Below are positions 25,597 through 36,216 of a stretch of 64,000 bases of DNA, piece after piece (the first letter of the stretch is position 1; each line of letters opens with the position of its first letter). The stretch comes from JACPDI01 sp035463475 (GTDB lineage Bacteria > Acidobacteriota > Vicinamibacteria > Vicinamibacterales > 2-12-FULL-66-21): contig DATHTE010000073.1 in assembly GCA_035463475.1 (NCBI GenBank), positions 1 to 64,000 of the forward strand. The letters run 5' to 3'. The notes beneath the pieces were generated by a model, which was given only the letters and a program-made list of their open reading frames with translations, did not search any database and was not told the DNA's origin. A program made the translations under genes and the position numbers.

Positions 25597-25657
25597 GGGT
25601 TCAGGGTCAGGGTTCAGGAATGGCACGGACAGCTGAAAGCTGAGAGCTGAAAGCTGA
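25582..25657. repeat. Two short-word repeat tracts
   Basis: A GGGTTC/AGGGTCAGGGTTCAGG tract (25582-25618) overlaps the last codons of the DUF502 gene. A 7-nt tandem repeat of AGCTGAA/AGCTGAG, almost four copies, lies at 25631-25657. Together they fill most of the space before the pyrophosphatase gene. Confidence 0.75.
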
Positions 25658-25677
25658 TTCAACCAGGAGACAAAAAC

Positions 25678-28149
<2,472 letters not shown>

Positions 28150-28291
28150 GGTGCGGGAAGGCGCGGCCGGGGCGGGGTGAGGCTGGCACAGCTCGTGCTG
28201 AACAAAAAAAATTTGTCCTCGACTTGCCGGATTTCCGGAATTCCAGGCCGATTGACGGGATCCGGTGTCTAAGGGCAACGAAGACGTTTCG
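28150..28291. other. Intergenic region after hppA
   Basis: It holds a run of eight A and AATTTG near 28203 and a GC-rich start, but no clear hairpin-plus-T terminator and no gene. The promoter of the tonB operon follows. Confidence 0.5.
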
Positions 28292-28321
28292 TTGACACCC
28301 GTTTTTCGCTGCCGATATACT
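28292..28321 (+). promoter_or_regulatory. Sigma-70-type promoter of the tonB-exbBD operon
   Basis: TTGACA (28292-28297), an 18-nt spacer and TATACT (28316-28321). It is close to consensus. The start should lie near 28328, giving a leader of about 40 nt with AGGAGGA before the GTG. Confidence 0.8.
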
Positions 28322-28367
28322 TGGCCTTCTTTAACGGCCCCGCTCCCATCGGTAGGAGGACTTGCCC

Positions 28368-29090
28368 GTGCCGCGTGAGATGTTCGGCGATGTGGTGGAT
28401 CCATCCGTCAGGGTTGGTTCGAGACAATGGTACGTCGTTCCACTCTCGGTAGCCACCCACGTCGTCATTCTTGGTGCGTTGATCATCATTCCGCTCATGG
28501 CGGCCGACGTGCTGCCGACACCGCCGGCGATGCTGGCGTTTGCGGCGCCTCCGCCTCCGCCCCCTCCGCCCCCGCCGCCACCGCCGGCTCCCGCCGCGGC
28601 GGCGCCGAAGGTGCAGCCGGTCCAAGCCAACCCCGCCGCCGCTCCCATCGAAGCGCCCAGCGAGATCAAACCTGAGAGCTCCGTCGCCGCGACCGCCTCG
28701 GAAGGCGTCCCGGGCGGCGTCGAAGGTGGCGTGCCGGGCGGCGTGGTCGGCGGCGTCGTCGGCGGACTCCCCGAAGCGCCGCCACCGCCTCCGCCGCCCC
28801 AGGCGCCGGTGCGGGTGGGCGGCAACATCCGCGCGCCGCAGAAACGCAAGCACGTGAACCCGGTGTATCCGCCCATCGCGCAGTCCGCGCGGGTCCAGGG
28901 CGTGGTGATCATCGAGGCGACGATCGGACCGGACGGCAAGGTCAAAGACGCGAAGGTGCTCCGATCGATCCCGCTGCTCGATCAGGCGGCACTCGATGCA
29001 GTGAGGCAGTGGGAGTTCACCCCCACGCTGCTCAACGGCGTGCCCGTGCCGGTCATCATGACCGTCACGGTGAACTTCACGCTGCAGTAG
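28368..29090 (+). CDS. tonB: TonB-family energy transducer
   Basis: 240 aa. GTG 28368 is chosen because AGGAGGA ends 7 nt before it; the TTG at 28362 is too close to that site. One N-terminal membrane anchor (SVATHVVILGALIIIPLMA) is followed by a long Pro-rich periplasmic spacer (proline runs around residues 63-78 and 140-146) and a Gly/Val-rich segment. The C-terminal TonB domain has PVYPPIAQSARVQGVVIIEA and the closing VRQWEFTP. It carries energy from ExbB/ExbD to outer-membrane receptors. It is the first gene of the operon. Confidence 0.92.
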   Translation: MPREMFGDVVDPSVRVGSRQWYVVPLSVATHVVILGALIIIPLMAADVLPTPPAMLAFAAPPPPPPPPPPPPPAPAAAAPKVQPVQANPAAAPIEAPSEIKPESSVAATASEGVPGGVEGGVPGGVVGGVVGGLPEAPPPPPPPQAPVRVGGNIRAPQKRKHVNPVYPPIAQSARVQGVVIIEATIGPDGKVKDAKVLRSIPLLDQAALDAVRQWEFTPTLLNGVPVPVIMTVTVNFTLQ

Positions 29091-29154
29091 CGCTAACCCG
29101 CGGGCGCGCGTGCCGGCGGCCAGATAACCCGCTCATATTCGGGAGGTTGGATCG

Positions 29155-29838
29155 ATGGAAGGCGGAATGAACCTTATTGAGATGTGGAACCAGATGGGCT
29201 GGGTGGCGAAGTCGATCGCCATCATCCTCGCCATCATGTCCATGTGGTCGTTCGGCGTCGCGATCGAGCGCATCTACACGTTCGCCCAGGCACGCAAGCA
29301 GTCGAAGCTGTACGCGCCGCAGGTGGCCAAACACCTCAAGGAAGGGCGGCTGAAGGACGCGATCGCGGTGTCCTCCTCGAAGAACTATCGGTACAGCCAT
29401 CTGGCCAAGGTCGTGCTCGCCGGGCTTCAGGAGTATCAGTTCCAGCAGGAAAGCGGCTCCACGCTCAGCCGTGAAGACCTCGTGGACACGGTCCGCCGCG
29501 CCATCCAGCGCGCCGCCGCGTTGACTGCCAACGACCTGAAGAAGGGGGTCGCAGCGCTCGCGACCATCGGCGCGACCGCGCCGTTCGTCGGACTGCTCGG
29601 CACGGTCGTGGGCATCATCACGGCGTTCCAGGGCATCGCGGCGACCGGGTCGGGCGGCATCGGCGCCGTGTCGGCCGGTATCGCGGAAGCGCTCGTCGAG
29701 ACCGCGCTCGGCCTCCTGGTCGCGATCCCGGCGGTGTGGTTCTACAACTACCTGTCGGGCCGCATCGAGTACTTCAACGTCGAGATGGACAACTCGTCGT
29801 CCGAGCTGGTGGACTACTTCATCAAGAAGACGGCGTGA
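29155..29838 (+). CDS. exbB: MotA/TolQ/ExbB proton channel protein
   Basis: 227 aa with three membrane helices: one near the N-terminus (VAKSIAIILAIMSMW) and two in the C-terminal half (TIGATAPFVGLLGTVVGIIT and IAEALVETALGLLVAIPAVW), the classic ExbB blocks. A GGGAGG ribosome site precedes the ATG. It forms a proton channel with ExbD that powers TonB. Gene order tonB-exbB-exbD-exbD supports this. Confidence 0.94.
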   Translation: MEGGMNLIEMWNQMGWVAKSIAIILAIMSMWSFGVAIERIYTFAQARKQSKLYAPQVAKHLKEGRLKDAIAVSSSKNYRYSHLAKVVLAGLQEYQFQQESGSTLSREDLVDTVRRAIQRAAALTANDLKKGVAALATIGATAPFVGLLGTVVGIITAFQGIAATGSGGIGAVSAGIAEALVETALGLLVAIPAVWFYNYLSGRIEYFNVEMDNSSSELVDYFIKKTA

Positions 29839-29897
29839 ACTTGGTAATCTGGTGACTTGGTCACCAAATTCACATAGGACACAGAGGGAACTGAACC

Positions 29898-30341
29898 ATG
29901 GCGATGGATGTTGGCGGCGCAAAAGGCGGCCTGAAGGCCGACATCAACGTGACGCCGCTCGTCGATGTCCTGCTGGTGCTGCTCATCATCATGATGCTGG
30001 TCGCCCCGATGCTGCAGAAGGGCGTGGACGTGAAGCTGCCGCAGGCGGCGAACACCAGCGACAAGCCGGATACGCAGGAGCAGACCGTCCTGCACGTCAC
30101 CGCCGACAGCCGCTTCTTCGTCAACGGTGTGCCGGTCGATCGACGGGACCTCGGCGATCGCGTGGCCAGCGTCATCGAGGAGACGAAGGAGAAGGTGGTC
30201 ATCATCAAGGGGGACGCCGACGCGCCGTACAGCGCCATCATGGAAGCGATGGACGATCTGCGGCGCTCGAACATCGAGAACGTCGGTCTGATCACCGAGC
30301 GCAAGCTGCGCCCGGGTGAGAGTCCCACGGGAGGCAAGTAA
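29898..30341 (+). CDS. exbD: Biopolymer transport protein ExbD (first copy)
   Basis: 147 aa with a single membrane helix at residues ~20-45 (NVTPLVDVLLVLLIIMMLV). Asp23 is in the proton-carrying position. A periplasmic C-terminal domain with ITERKLRPGE follows. It works with ExbB. The TAA overlaps the ATG of the second exbD by one base. Confidence 0.93.
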   Translation: MAMDVGGAKGGLKADINVTPLVDVLLVLLIIMMLVAPMLQKGVDVKLPQAANTSDKPDTQEQTVLHVTADSRFFVNGVPVDRRDLGDRVASVIEETKEKVVIIKGDADAPYSAIMEAMDDLRRSNIENVGLITERKLRPGESPTGGK

Positions 30342-30820
30342 TGGCTGGCGCGCACAAGCACTTCGGCGCGGAGAAGGTCGTCAAGGGCGCGGAGCTGCAC
30401 GCGTCGTCGGACATGAACGTCACGCCGCTGATCGACGTGCTCCTCGTGCTGCTGATCATCTTCATGGCCGCCCTTCCTCTCACGCAGAAGGGGGTGGACA
30501 TCAACCTGCCTCTCGAGACCAACGAGAACCCGAACGACACGCCGGACCTGAGCCAGATCGTCGTGGAGTACACGGCGGCGCGGCAGATGGCGGTCAACAA
30601 GCAGCCGGTGACCATCTCCGAGCTGGAAACGCGGCTCCGCAACATCTTCGAGCAGCGCAAGGACAAGACGATGTTCATCGTGGGAGACCCGACGGTCCGC
30701 TACGGGGAGATCGTCGAGATCATCGACGCGGCGCGCGGCGCCGGCGTCGAGAAGGTCGGGATCGTGACGATGGGCATGCGCGAGGCGGCGCAGCAGGGAA
30801 CCTCTCCCTCGGGCATCTGA
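30341..30820 (+). CDS. exbD: Biopolymer transport protein ExbD (second copy)
   Basis: 159 aa paralogue of the upstream protein with NVTPLIDVLLVLLIIFMAAL and the coupling Asp32. The N-terminal cytoplasmic part is longer and the periplasmic part is diverged (QIVVEYTAARQMAVNKQPV). Two ExbD-type proteins with one ExbB may form a mixed channel or serve two transducers. An operon terminator follows. Confidence 0.92.
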   Translation: MAGAHKHFGAEKVVKGAELHASSDMNVTPLIDVLLVLLIIFMAALPLTQKGVDINLPLETNENPNDTPDLSQIVVEYTAARQMAVNKQPVTISELETRLRNIFEQRKDKTMFIVGDPTVRYGEIVEIIDAARGAGVEKVGIVTMGMREAAQQGTSPSGI

Positions 30821-30848
30821 CGGCGTTCCAATCGATCCGAACAGCGAC

Positions 30849-30887
30849 GGCCGCCGCTCAGTCGTGAGCGGCGGCCGGTTTTTTTTT
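30849..30887 (+). terminator. Rho-independent terminator of the tonB-exbBD operon
   Basis: A perfect 12-bp stem GGCCGCCGCTCA/TGAGCGGCGGCC with a GTCG loop is followed by GG and nine T. It starts 28 nt after the second exbD. Confidence 0.95.
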
Positions 30888-30993
30888 GCGATTCGCACGC
30901 CGTTCAGCTTGACCGCGACGGTTTCCGGGTCTACATTCGTGCGCAACTCACCTCAGGCTCCCCGGAATCGACTCTCGTGGGAATGGCCGAATC

Positions 30994-31542
30994 GTGACCG
31001 ACCGAACGCTGTTTGGAGACCGACTGCGCCGCGCCCGCGAGCGCAGCAGACTGACCCTGCCGGACGTCGCCGATCGGACGAAGCTCAGTGCCGCGCGCCT
31101 GCGGTCGCTCGAAGAGGGCGTCTGCGCCAGCTGGCCGACCGGCGTCTACAGCCGTTCGTACGTTCGTGCCTACGCGGATCTCGTCGGGCTGGACCCGGCC
31201 GAGACCGTGCAGGAGTTCGTGGAGCTGTTTCCCCAGCTCGCGTGGGCTAATCAGGACCAGTACGCGGAGGTCGCCGCGGTGCGCGCGCGCTCGCGCGCCG
31301 CCGCCAGCGCGCCCCTGCGACTGCTGATCGACGAGCCCCCGCTGCCGTTCTGGCGCGCGTGGCTGATACGCCTCGCGCTCGTCCTGCACCGCTGGGCGAC
31401 GCGGTCGGCGTCGCCCCGGGCAGGTGCGGCCGGTGGCTACGATCCGATCGATGGCCAGGCCGCGGGAGAGGGCGCCTACGAGGGCATGCCGGCCACGGCA
31501 CTCGAGGGAGCCGCGCGCGGCGTCGCCAGCGGAAGCATCTGA
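30994..31542 (+). CDS. RodZ-type helix-turn-helix protein lacking the usual C-terminal part
   Basis: 182 aa from GTG 30994. Residues ~8-75 match the HTH of RodZ-like proteins (LRRARERSRLTLPDVADRTK and YSRSYVRAYADLVGLDP). In RodZ this contacts MreB. After it comes a short hydrophobic stretch (FWRAWLIRLALVLHRW) and a Gly/Ala-rich tail, with no standard periplasmic domain. It may be a truncated or lineage-specific membrane-linked regulator. It is isolated between two terminators. Confidence 0.7.
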   Translation: MTDRTLFGDRLRRARERSRLTLPDVADRTKLSAARLRSLEEGVCASWPTGVYSRSYVRAYADLVGLDPAETVQEFVELFPQLAWANQDQYAEVAAVRARSRAAASAPLRLLIDEPPLPFWRAWLIRLALVLHRWATRSASPRAGAAGGYDPIDGQAAGEGAYEGMPATALEGAARGVASGSI

Positions 31543-31635
31543 CCGCGGCCGGGCGGTGCGGGGTCAGGGCGGCTGTTTGAGTGAACAGGCCGCGGGGCGT
31601 GTCGCGTGCGTGGGCGCCGGGTACGGTAACCAACG

Positions 31636-31665
31636 AAAAGGGCCGCGAACGTTCGCTCGCGGCCC
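31636..31665 (-). terminator. Rho-independent terminator of the TPR lipoprotein gene
   Basis: Stem GGGCCGCGA (31640-31648) / TCGCGGCCC (31657-31665), followed on the minus strand by TTTTCG. It lies 23 nt beyond the stop of the 31689-32639 gene. Confidence 0.8.
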
Positions 31666-31688
31666 TCCTGAAGGCTGAAGCCTGGAGC

Positions 31689-32639
31689 CTAGTCTCCGAC
31701 GCCCGCCGTCTTCTTCTTCTGCAGCTCGATAGCCCTGTTCCGGAGCGTGTCCGCTTCCTTGTAGAGCGCCGCGCGGCGCGCCGGATCCTGTTCCAGGTTG
31801 CCCTTCAGACGGAGAAGCAGGTTCTTGTAGGTCAGCGCCTCCATGTAGTTCGGGTTGAGGTCAATCGCCTTGGTGGCCGCCTCGAGGCCCCGCTCGATGT
31901 TCTCCTTCTTTTCCGCCTCGCTCAGGCGGAAGTTCCGGAAGGCGTTGTCCCAGTAGTAGGTCGAGATCGTGTAGTACGCCTCGGGGTTGTTCGGCTCGAT
32001 CTTGGCGCGCTGCTGGAGCGCCTCGATCGTCCTCTCGAAATCTCCCTGCCGGTTGTAGAAGCCCGCGATCTGCATGTAGACGGCCGGGTCGTTCGGCCGG
32101 GCTTGCCGCGCCTTCTCGAGGGCCTCGGCCGCCTCGTCGTAGCGCCCGGCGTCCTCATAGATCTTCGCGAGCCCGAAGTAGTTGGCGCTCTCGCTAGGAT
32201 CCATCTCGATCATCTGCCTGACGATGGGCTCGGCCTGCTCGGGGTCGTTCATCTTGTCCGGCCCGTACGCGGCGACCAGGTACTCGAGCGCCAGCCGCTT
32301 CATCTTCGGGTTGGTTTCCTTCTCGGCCGCGATCCGGTAGTTCTTGATGGCGCTGTCGAGCAGCTTGTCATTCTCTGGATCCCCCCTGCGGGTGACCTTG
32401 TAGAGGTTGTCGTAGCTGTTCCCGAGATAGAAGTAGGCTTCGACCAGTCCGGGATCCTGCGTCAGGGCGGTCTCGTACTCGGTCGCCGCCCGGCGGTACT
32501 CTCCCTGCTGGTAGAGCGCGTTGGCGTCCTTGAAGTTCTTTCTGGCCTTCAGCTCGTTGAATTTGCCGCAGGCGGTCACGGACAGGCTGAGCGCCGCCAC
32601 CATGGAGACGGCAATCAGGCCCCGCGTGGACTTTCGCAT
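31689..32639 (-). CDS. TPR-repeat lipoprotein
   Basis: 316 aa. The lipobox VTAC places the lipidated Cys at residue 24. The mature part has several tetratricopeptide repeats (NALYQQGEYRRAATEYETAL, YFGLAKIYEDAGRYDEAAEA, VYMQIAGFYNRQGDFERTIE). It resembles BamD- or NlpI-like scaffold lipoproteins in build only. AAGGGGGAA lies before the ATG, and a strong promoter and terminator bracket the gene, so it is monocistronic. Role unknown; envelope protein interaction is likely. Confidence 0.85.
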   Translation of the reverse strand: MRKSTRGLIAVSMVAALSLSVTACGKFNELKARKNFKDANALYQQGEYRRAATEYETALTQDPGLVEAYFYLGNSYDNLYKVTRRGDPENDKLLDSAIKNYRIAAEKETNPKMKRLALEYLVAAYGPDKMNDPEQAEPIVRQMIEMDPSESANYFGLAKIYEDAGRYDEAAEALEKARQARPNDPAVYMQIAGFYNRQGDFERTIEALQQRAKIEPNNPEAYYTISTYYWDNAFRNFRLSEAEKKENIERGLEAATKAIDLNPNYMEALTYKNLLLRLKGNLEQDPARRAALYKEADTLRNRAIELQKKKTAGVGD

Positions 32640-32721
32640 AAGTTCCCCCTTGACGCAACCGGGAGGCCCGGCGCTCGGAGTGTCTGAGAGGACGGGAAGA
32701 TTATTTCGCCCGAACCCGGTC

Positions 32722-32751
32722 AGTATAGTGAACCCGATTTCGGAGCGTCAA
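32722..32751 (-). promoter_or_regulatory. Sigma-70-type promoter of the TPR lipoprotein gene
   Basis: Minus strand: TTGACG (32751-32746), an 18-nt spacer and TATACT (32727-32722). It has the same architecture as the tonB promoter. It would give a leader of about 75 nt. Confidence 0.75.
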
Positions 32752-32851
32752 GGGCGGTACGCGGGGAAAATGCGGAGATCCGGCCGGTTTTTCGGCCCAC
32801 GCGACACGCCGCTCGCCCGTCCGGTTATCATCAGCTTAGACACCTGACCTC

Positions 32852-35014
32852 ATGATCCGGTTCGAAGACCTGGTGGAGAAGGTCCGGGCGGCCACCCCGG
32901 ACTCAGACGTCGAGCTGCTGCGGCGGGCGTATGTCTTCTCGGCCTTCGAGCACAAGGGGCAGGTCCGCCATTCCGGGGAGCCGTACCTGGTCCACCCGCT
33001 CGAGGTCGCGGACATTCTGGCCGACATGCGGTTGGATGTGGTGACCATCGCCGCCGGCCTCCTGCACGACGTCGTGGAGGACACCCTCACCAGCATCGAG
33101 CGGATCCAGGAGCTCTTCGGCGACGAGGTCGCGCACATTGTCGAGGGGGTCACCAAGCTCGGCGCCATTCCGTTCTCGTCGAGCGAGGAGCGGCAGGCGG
33201 AGAACTTCCGCAAGATGCTGCTCGCGATGGTGGACGATATCCGCGTCATCCTGGTCAAGCTCGCCGACCGGCTGCACAACATGCGGACCCTGCATTTCCT
33301 GCCCGAAGAGCGGCGCGTGAAGATCGCGCAGGAGACCAGGGACATCTACTCGCCGATCGCGAACCGGCTCGGCATGAGCAAGGTGAAGAACGAGCTCGAA
33401 GAGCTCGCGTTCCGCTATCTCGAGCCGAAGGCCTACGAGGCGCTGCGCGCGAGCGTCGAGGCGCGGCGGAAGGCCACCGAGGGGATGATCGAGGAGCTGA
33501 AGCGGACGATCAGCGCGAAGCTGGCCGAGGCGCAGGTGCCGATCATCGAGATCGACGGCCGCATCAAGCGCCTGTTCAGCATCCACCAGAAGCTGAGGCG
33601 CCAGAAGATTGACCTCGACCAGGTCTACGACTTCGTCGCGCTGCGGATCCTCACCCATTCGGTGAAGGACTGCTACGCGGCGCTCGGCATCATCCACCAG
33701 ACGTGGTCGCCGGTCCCGGGTCGCATCAAGGACTTCATCGCCATGCCGCGCCCCAACGGCTACCAGTCGCTCCATACCTCCGTGATCAGCGAGCGCGGGT
33801 TCCCGTTCGAGGTCCAGATCCGCACGGCGGAAATGCACCGGATCGCCGACGAAGGCATCGCCGCGCACTGGAAGTACAAGGAAGGGCGGATCGGCGCGGA
33901 GCGCGACGAGCAGTACTTCGTCTGGCTGCGGCAGCTGCTCGAGTGGCAGCAGGAGGTGCGCGACCCCCAGGAGTTCATCCAGAACCTGAAGATCGAGCTC
34001 TACCCCGAGGAGGTCTACATCTTCACTCCGAAAGGGGAGGTGAAGGCGCTGCCGCGCGGCGCGACCCCCGTGGACTTCGCCTACGCCATCCACACGGACG
34101 TCGGCAACCAGTGCGTCGGGGCCCGCGTGAACGGCAAGATGGTGCCGCTCCGCAGCCGGCTGAAGAACGGCGACATCGTCGAGATCGTGACCACGGCGGG
34201 GCACAAGCCGAGCCGCGACTGGCTGAATTTCGTCACGACGTCGCGCGCCCGGAGCAAGATCAAGCACTACATCCACGGCGAGGAGAAGGCCCGCGCCATC
34301 GAGGTCGGCCGGAAGCTGTTCGAGAAGGAAGCGAAGCGCTTCGATCTGAACCCGAAGGAGCTGCTCGCGCCCGAGGCGATCTCGAAGGCGGCGCTCGATT
34401 ACGGGGTGACCAAACCCGACGAGCTCCTGGCGGCCATCGGGTACGGCAAGCTCGATTCCCGCGCGGTGCTCACGCGCATCGTGCCCCAGGGTGGGCTGAA
34501 GGAGAAGGCGCCCGCGTCGGCGCTCACGTCCGTCGTCCGCAGGGTGCTCGGCGGCGGCGAAGACAAGATCAAGGTGCGCGGCTTCGACGACCTGCTCGTG
34601 TTCCGCGCGAAGTGCTGTAACCCGATCAGGGGAGAGCAGATCGTCGGCTACATCACCCGCGGGAAGGGCGTGTCAGTGCACTCCGCAACCTGCCCGAACG
34701 TCGTCAACCTGCTGTTCGATCCGGAGCGGCGGATCGACGTCGAATGGGACAAGGGCAGCGATCCGGCGCCTTACGTGGTGAAGCTGAACATCCAGGTGAA
34801 GGATCGAAAGGGGATCCTCGCGGACGTCAGCGCGAAGATCGCCGGCATCAACACGAACATCAAGAACGTCGAGGCCAGCAGCAACGGCGACAACCGCGGA
34901 CGGATCGACATCACTCTCGAAATCAGCGACCTGAAGCATCTTCAGAAAGTGGTCAAATCGCTGAAGAGCGTCGAAGGGGTCCTGGACGTCCAGCGCGAGC
35001 GGACGGTACGCTAG
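32852..35014 (+). CDS. rel: Bifunctional (p)ppGpp synthetase/hydrolase (Rel/SpoT)
   Basis: 720 aa. The HD hydrolase domain is intact (HPLEVADIL, LLHDVVEDT, KLADRLHNMRTL). The synthetase domain has YDFVALRI and RIKDFIAMPRPNGYQSLHT. Its RxKD motif is the form found in bifunctional Rel enzymes rather than the ExDD of synthesis-only RelA. TGS (EVYIFTPKGEVKALPRGAT), zinc-finger/helical (AKCCNPIRGEQIVGYITRG) and C-terminal ACT (NIQVKDRKGILADVS) domains follow. It sets the alarmone level on starvation, and a dksA-like gene lies 3.4 kb downstream. Confidence 0.96.
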   Translation: MIRFEDLVEKVRAATPDSDVELLRRAYVFSAFEHKGQVRHSGEPYLVHPLEVADILADMRLDVVTIAAGLLHDVVEDTLTSIERIQELFGDEVAHIVEGVTKLGAIPFSSSEERQAENFRKMLLAMVDDIRVILVKLADRLHNMRTLHFLPEERRVKIAQETRDIYSPIANRLGMSKVKNELEELAFRYLEPKAYEALRASVEARRKATEGMIEELKRTISAKLAEAQVPIIEIDGRIKRLFSIHQKLRRQKIDLDQVYDFVALRILTHSVKDCYAALGIIHQTWSPVPGRIKDFIAMPRPNGYQSLHTSVISERGFPFEVQIRTAEMHRIADEGIAAHWKYKEGRIGAERDEQYFVWLRQLLEWQQEVRDPQEFIQNLKIELYPEEVYIFTPKGEVKALPRGATPVDFAYAIHTDVGNQCVGARVNGKMVPLRSRLKNGDIVEIVTTAGHKPSRDWLNFVTTSRARSKIKHYIHGEEKARAIEVGRKLFEKEAKRFDLNPKELLAPEAISKAALDYGVTKPDELLAAIGYGKLDSRAVLTRIVPQGGLKEKAPASALTSVVRRVLGGGEDKIKVRGFDDLLVFRAKCCNPIRGEQIVGYITRGKGVSVHSATCPNVVNLLFDPERRIDVEWDKGSDPAPYVVKLNIQVKDRKGILADVSAKIAGINTNIKNVEASSNGDNRGRIDITLEISDLKHLQKVVKSLKSVEGVLDVQRERTVR

Positions 35015-35074
35015 TCAACCCGCTGACGGCGATCGCGTTCGGCTTTGCGCCGCGCCCTCGCCGGCCTCGGAGAC

Positions 35075-35452
35075 CTACAGCACTGCGATGAGATCGATTT
35101 CGATGCGGGCGTCCTTGGGGAGGCGCGCCGCCTGCACGGTTGACCGCGCCGGCGCGGGCGAGCGGAAGTAGCCGGCGTAGACCTCGTTCATCGCGGCGAA
35201 ATCCCCCATGTCGGCGAGGAACACGGTCGTCCGCACGACGTTGTCGAGCGAGGCGCCCGCGGCCTGCAGGATCGCGGACGCGTTGTCGAAGACCCGCCGC
35301 GTCTGCGCTGCGATGTCGCCGCCGACGAGGTTGCCGGTGGAGGGATCGATCGGGATCTGTCCTGACACGAACAGCAGGTTGGCGGCCCGGATCGCCTGCG
35401 AGTACGGGCCAATCGCCTTGGGCGCCTGGTCGGTCGAAATCGCCTGCCGCAT
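35075..35452 (-). CDS. ridA: RidA family enamine/imine deaminase
   Basis: 125 aa, normal length. It contains APKAIGPYSQAI, LLFVSGQIPIDP and the C-terminal signature PARSTVQAARLPKDARIEID with the substrate-binding Arg. RidA removes reactive 2-aminoacrylate and related enamines in the cytosol. It starts 5 nt after the rpmB stop, so it is probably cotranscribed. The family mixes several activities; deaminase is the default. Confidence 0.92.
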   Translation of the reverse strand: MRQAISTDQAPKAIGPYSQAIRAANLLFVSGQIPIDPSTGNLVGGDIAAQTRRVFDNASAILQAAGASLDNVVRTTVFLADMGDFAAMNEVYAGYFRSPAPARSTVQAARLPKDARIEIDLIAVL

Positions 35453-35457
35453 GGCGG

Positions 35458-35649
35458 CTACGCGGCCTTGACGACCTTGTTCGAGCGCAGGCAGCGTGTG
35501 CAGACGCGGATGCGCCGGATGCCCCCGTTGATGACTGCGCGGACGCGCTGCAGGTTCGGTTCGAACCGCCGCGGCGTCACATTATGGGCATGACTGATGT
35601 TCCGGCCCACCACAGGGCCCTTCCCGCATATTTCGCAACGCTTGGCCAT
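35458..35649 (-). CDS. rpmB: 50S ribosomal protein L28
   Basis: 63 aa. MAKRCEICGKGPVVG and TRCLRSNKV supply two CxxC pairs, the zinc-binding form of L28. The central ISHAHNVTPRRFEPNLQRVR is typical. A promoter lies just upstream, overlapping the start of the divergent gene. Confidence 0.95.
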   Translation of the reverse strand: MAKRCEICGKGPVVGRNISHAHNVTPRRFEPNLQRVRAVINGGIRRIRVCTRCLRSNKVVKAA

Positions 35650-35682
35650 TGTCTCGTCGATCCTCGGATACAGGAACCTCGT

Positions 35683-35712
35683 ATTTTACCGTAGAATAGG
35701 AACTTCTGACAA
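35683..35712 (-). promoter_or_regulatory. Putative promoter of rpmB-ridA
   Basis: Minus strand: TTGTCA (35712-35707), an 18-nt spacer and TAAAAT (35688-35683). The -35 touches the ATG of the divergent zinc-ribbon gene. A TAGAAT on the plus strand (35692-35697) may serve that gene. Confidence 0.55.
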
Positions 35713-36176
35713 TGAGCGACCGCAAGTACCGCCAGCGCGGATACCAGGATGACCCCCGGGATCGGCAGCCGCGCGCCCCGGCGGGCGCGCCGGGCCCCAG
35801 ACCGCCCCAGCATTCCGGGGAGCCGCGCGGCCGCGTGCGGGAGCCGCGCGCGCCCAACATGCCCGGGTTCCGGGAGGTCGTCCGCTGCGCGCGCTGCGGC
35901 AACGAGCTGACGGTCGCGCAGGTGTGCAGCCCGACGGGTCAGTGCGCGAAGTGCGGGAGCGATCTGCACGCCTGCGCGCAATGCCTCCACTTCGACCCGG
36001 GAAGCCGCTTCGAGTGCATGCAGGAGATCCCGGCGCGGGTGAGCCCGAAAGACGCCCGCAACACCTGCGAGCTCTTCGAGCCGCGCACGACGACGGAGCG
36101 CGAGACCCGGAGCGCGTCGTCGCCGAGCGCGCCCTCGAGCGCGAAGAAGGCGTTCGACGATCTTTTCAAGCTGTAG
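35712..36176 (+). CDS. Zinc-ribbon protein, unknown function
   Basis: 154 aa. The N-terminal third is Arg/Pro/Gly-rich and probably disordered. The middle has CARCGNEL, QCAKCGSDLHACAQCLHFDP and further single Cys residues (ECMQE, NTCELFE), enough for two metal sites. The tail is Ser/Ala-rich and ends KKAFDDLFKL. It may bind nucleic acid or protein. It is divergent from rpmB and convergent with the next Cys-rich gene. I do not recognise a named family. Confidence 0.75.
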   Translation: MSDRKYRQRGYQDDPRDRQPRAPAGAPGPRPPQHSGEPRGRVREPRAPNMPGFREVVRCARCGNELTVAQVCSPTGQCAKCGSDLHACAQCLHFDPGSRFECMQEIPARVSPKDARNTCELFEPRTTTERETRSASSPSAPSSAKKAFDDLFKL

Positions 36177-36216
36177 CGGCAGCCGGTCTCTGGCCTCTGA
36201 ATCCTGACCGCTGGCC

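Noticed and set aside
28203..28214. Terminator after hppA from the A/T run
   Set aside because: There is no stable hairpin directly before a T-run on the plus strand.
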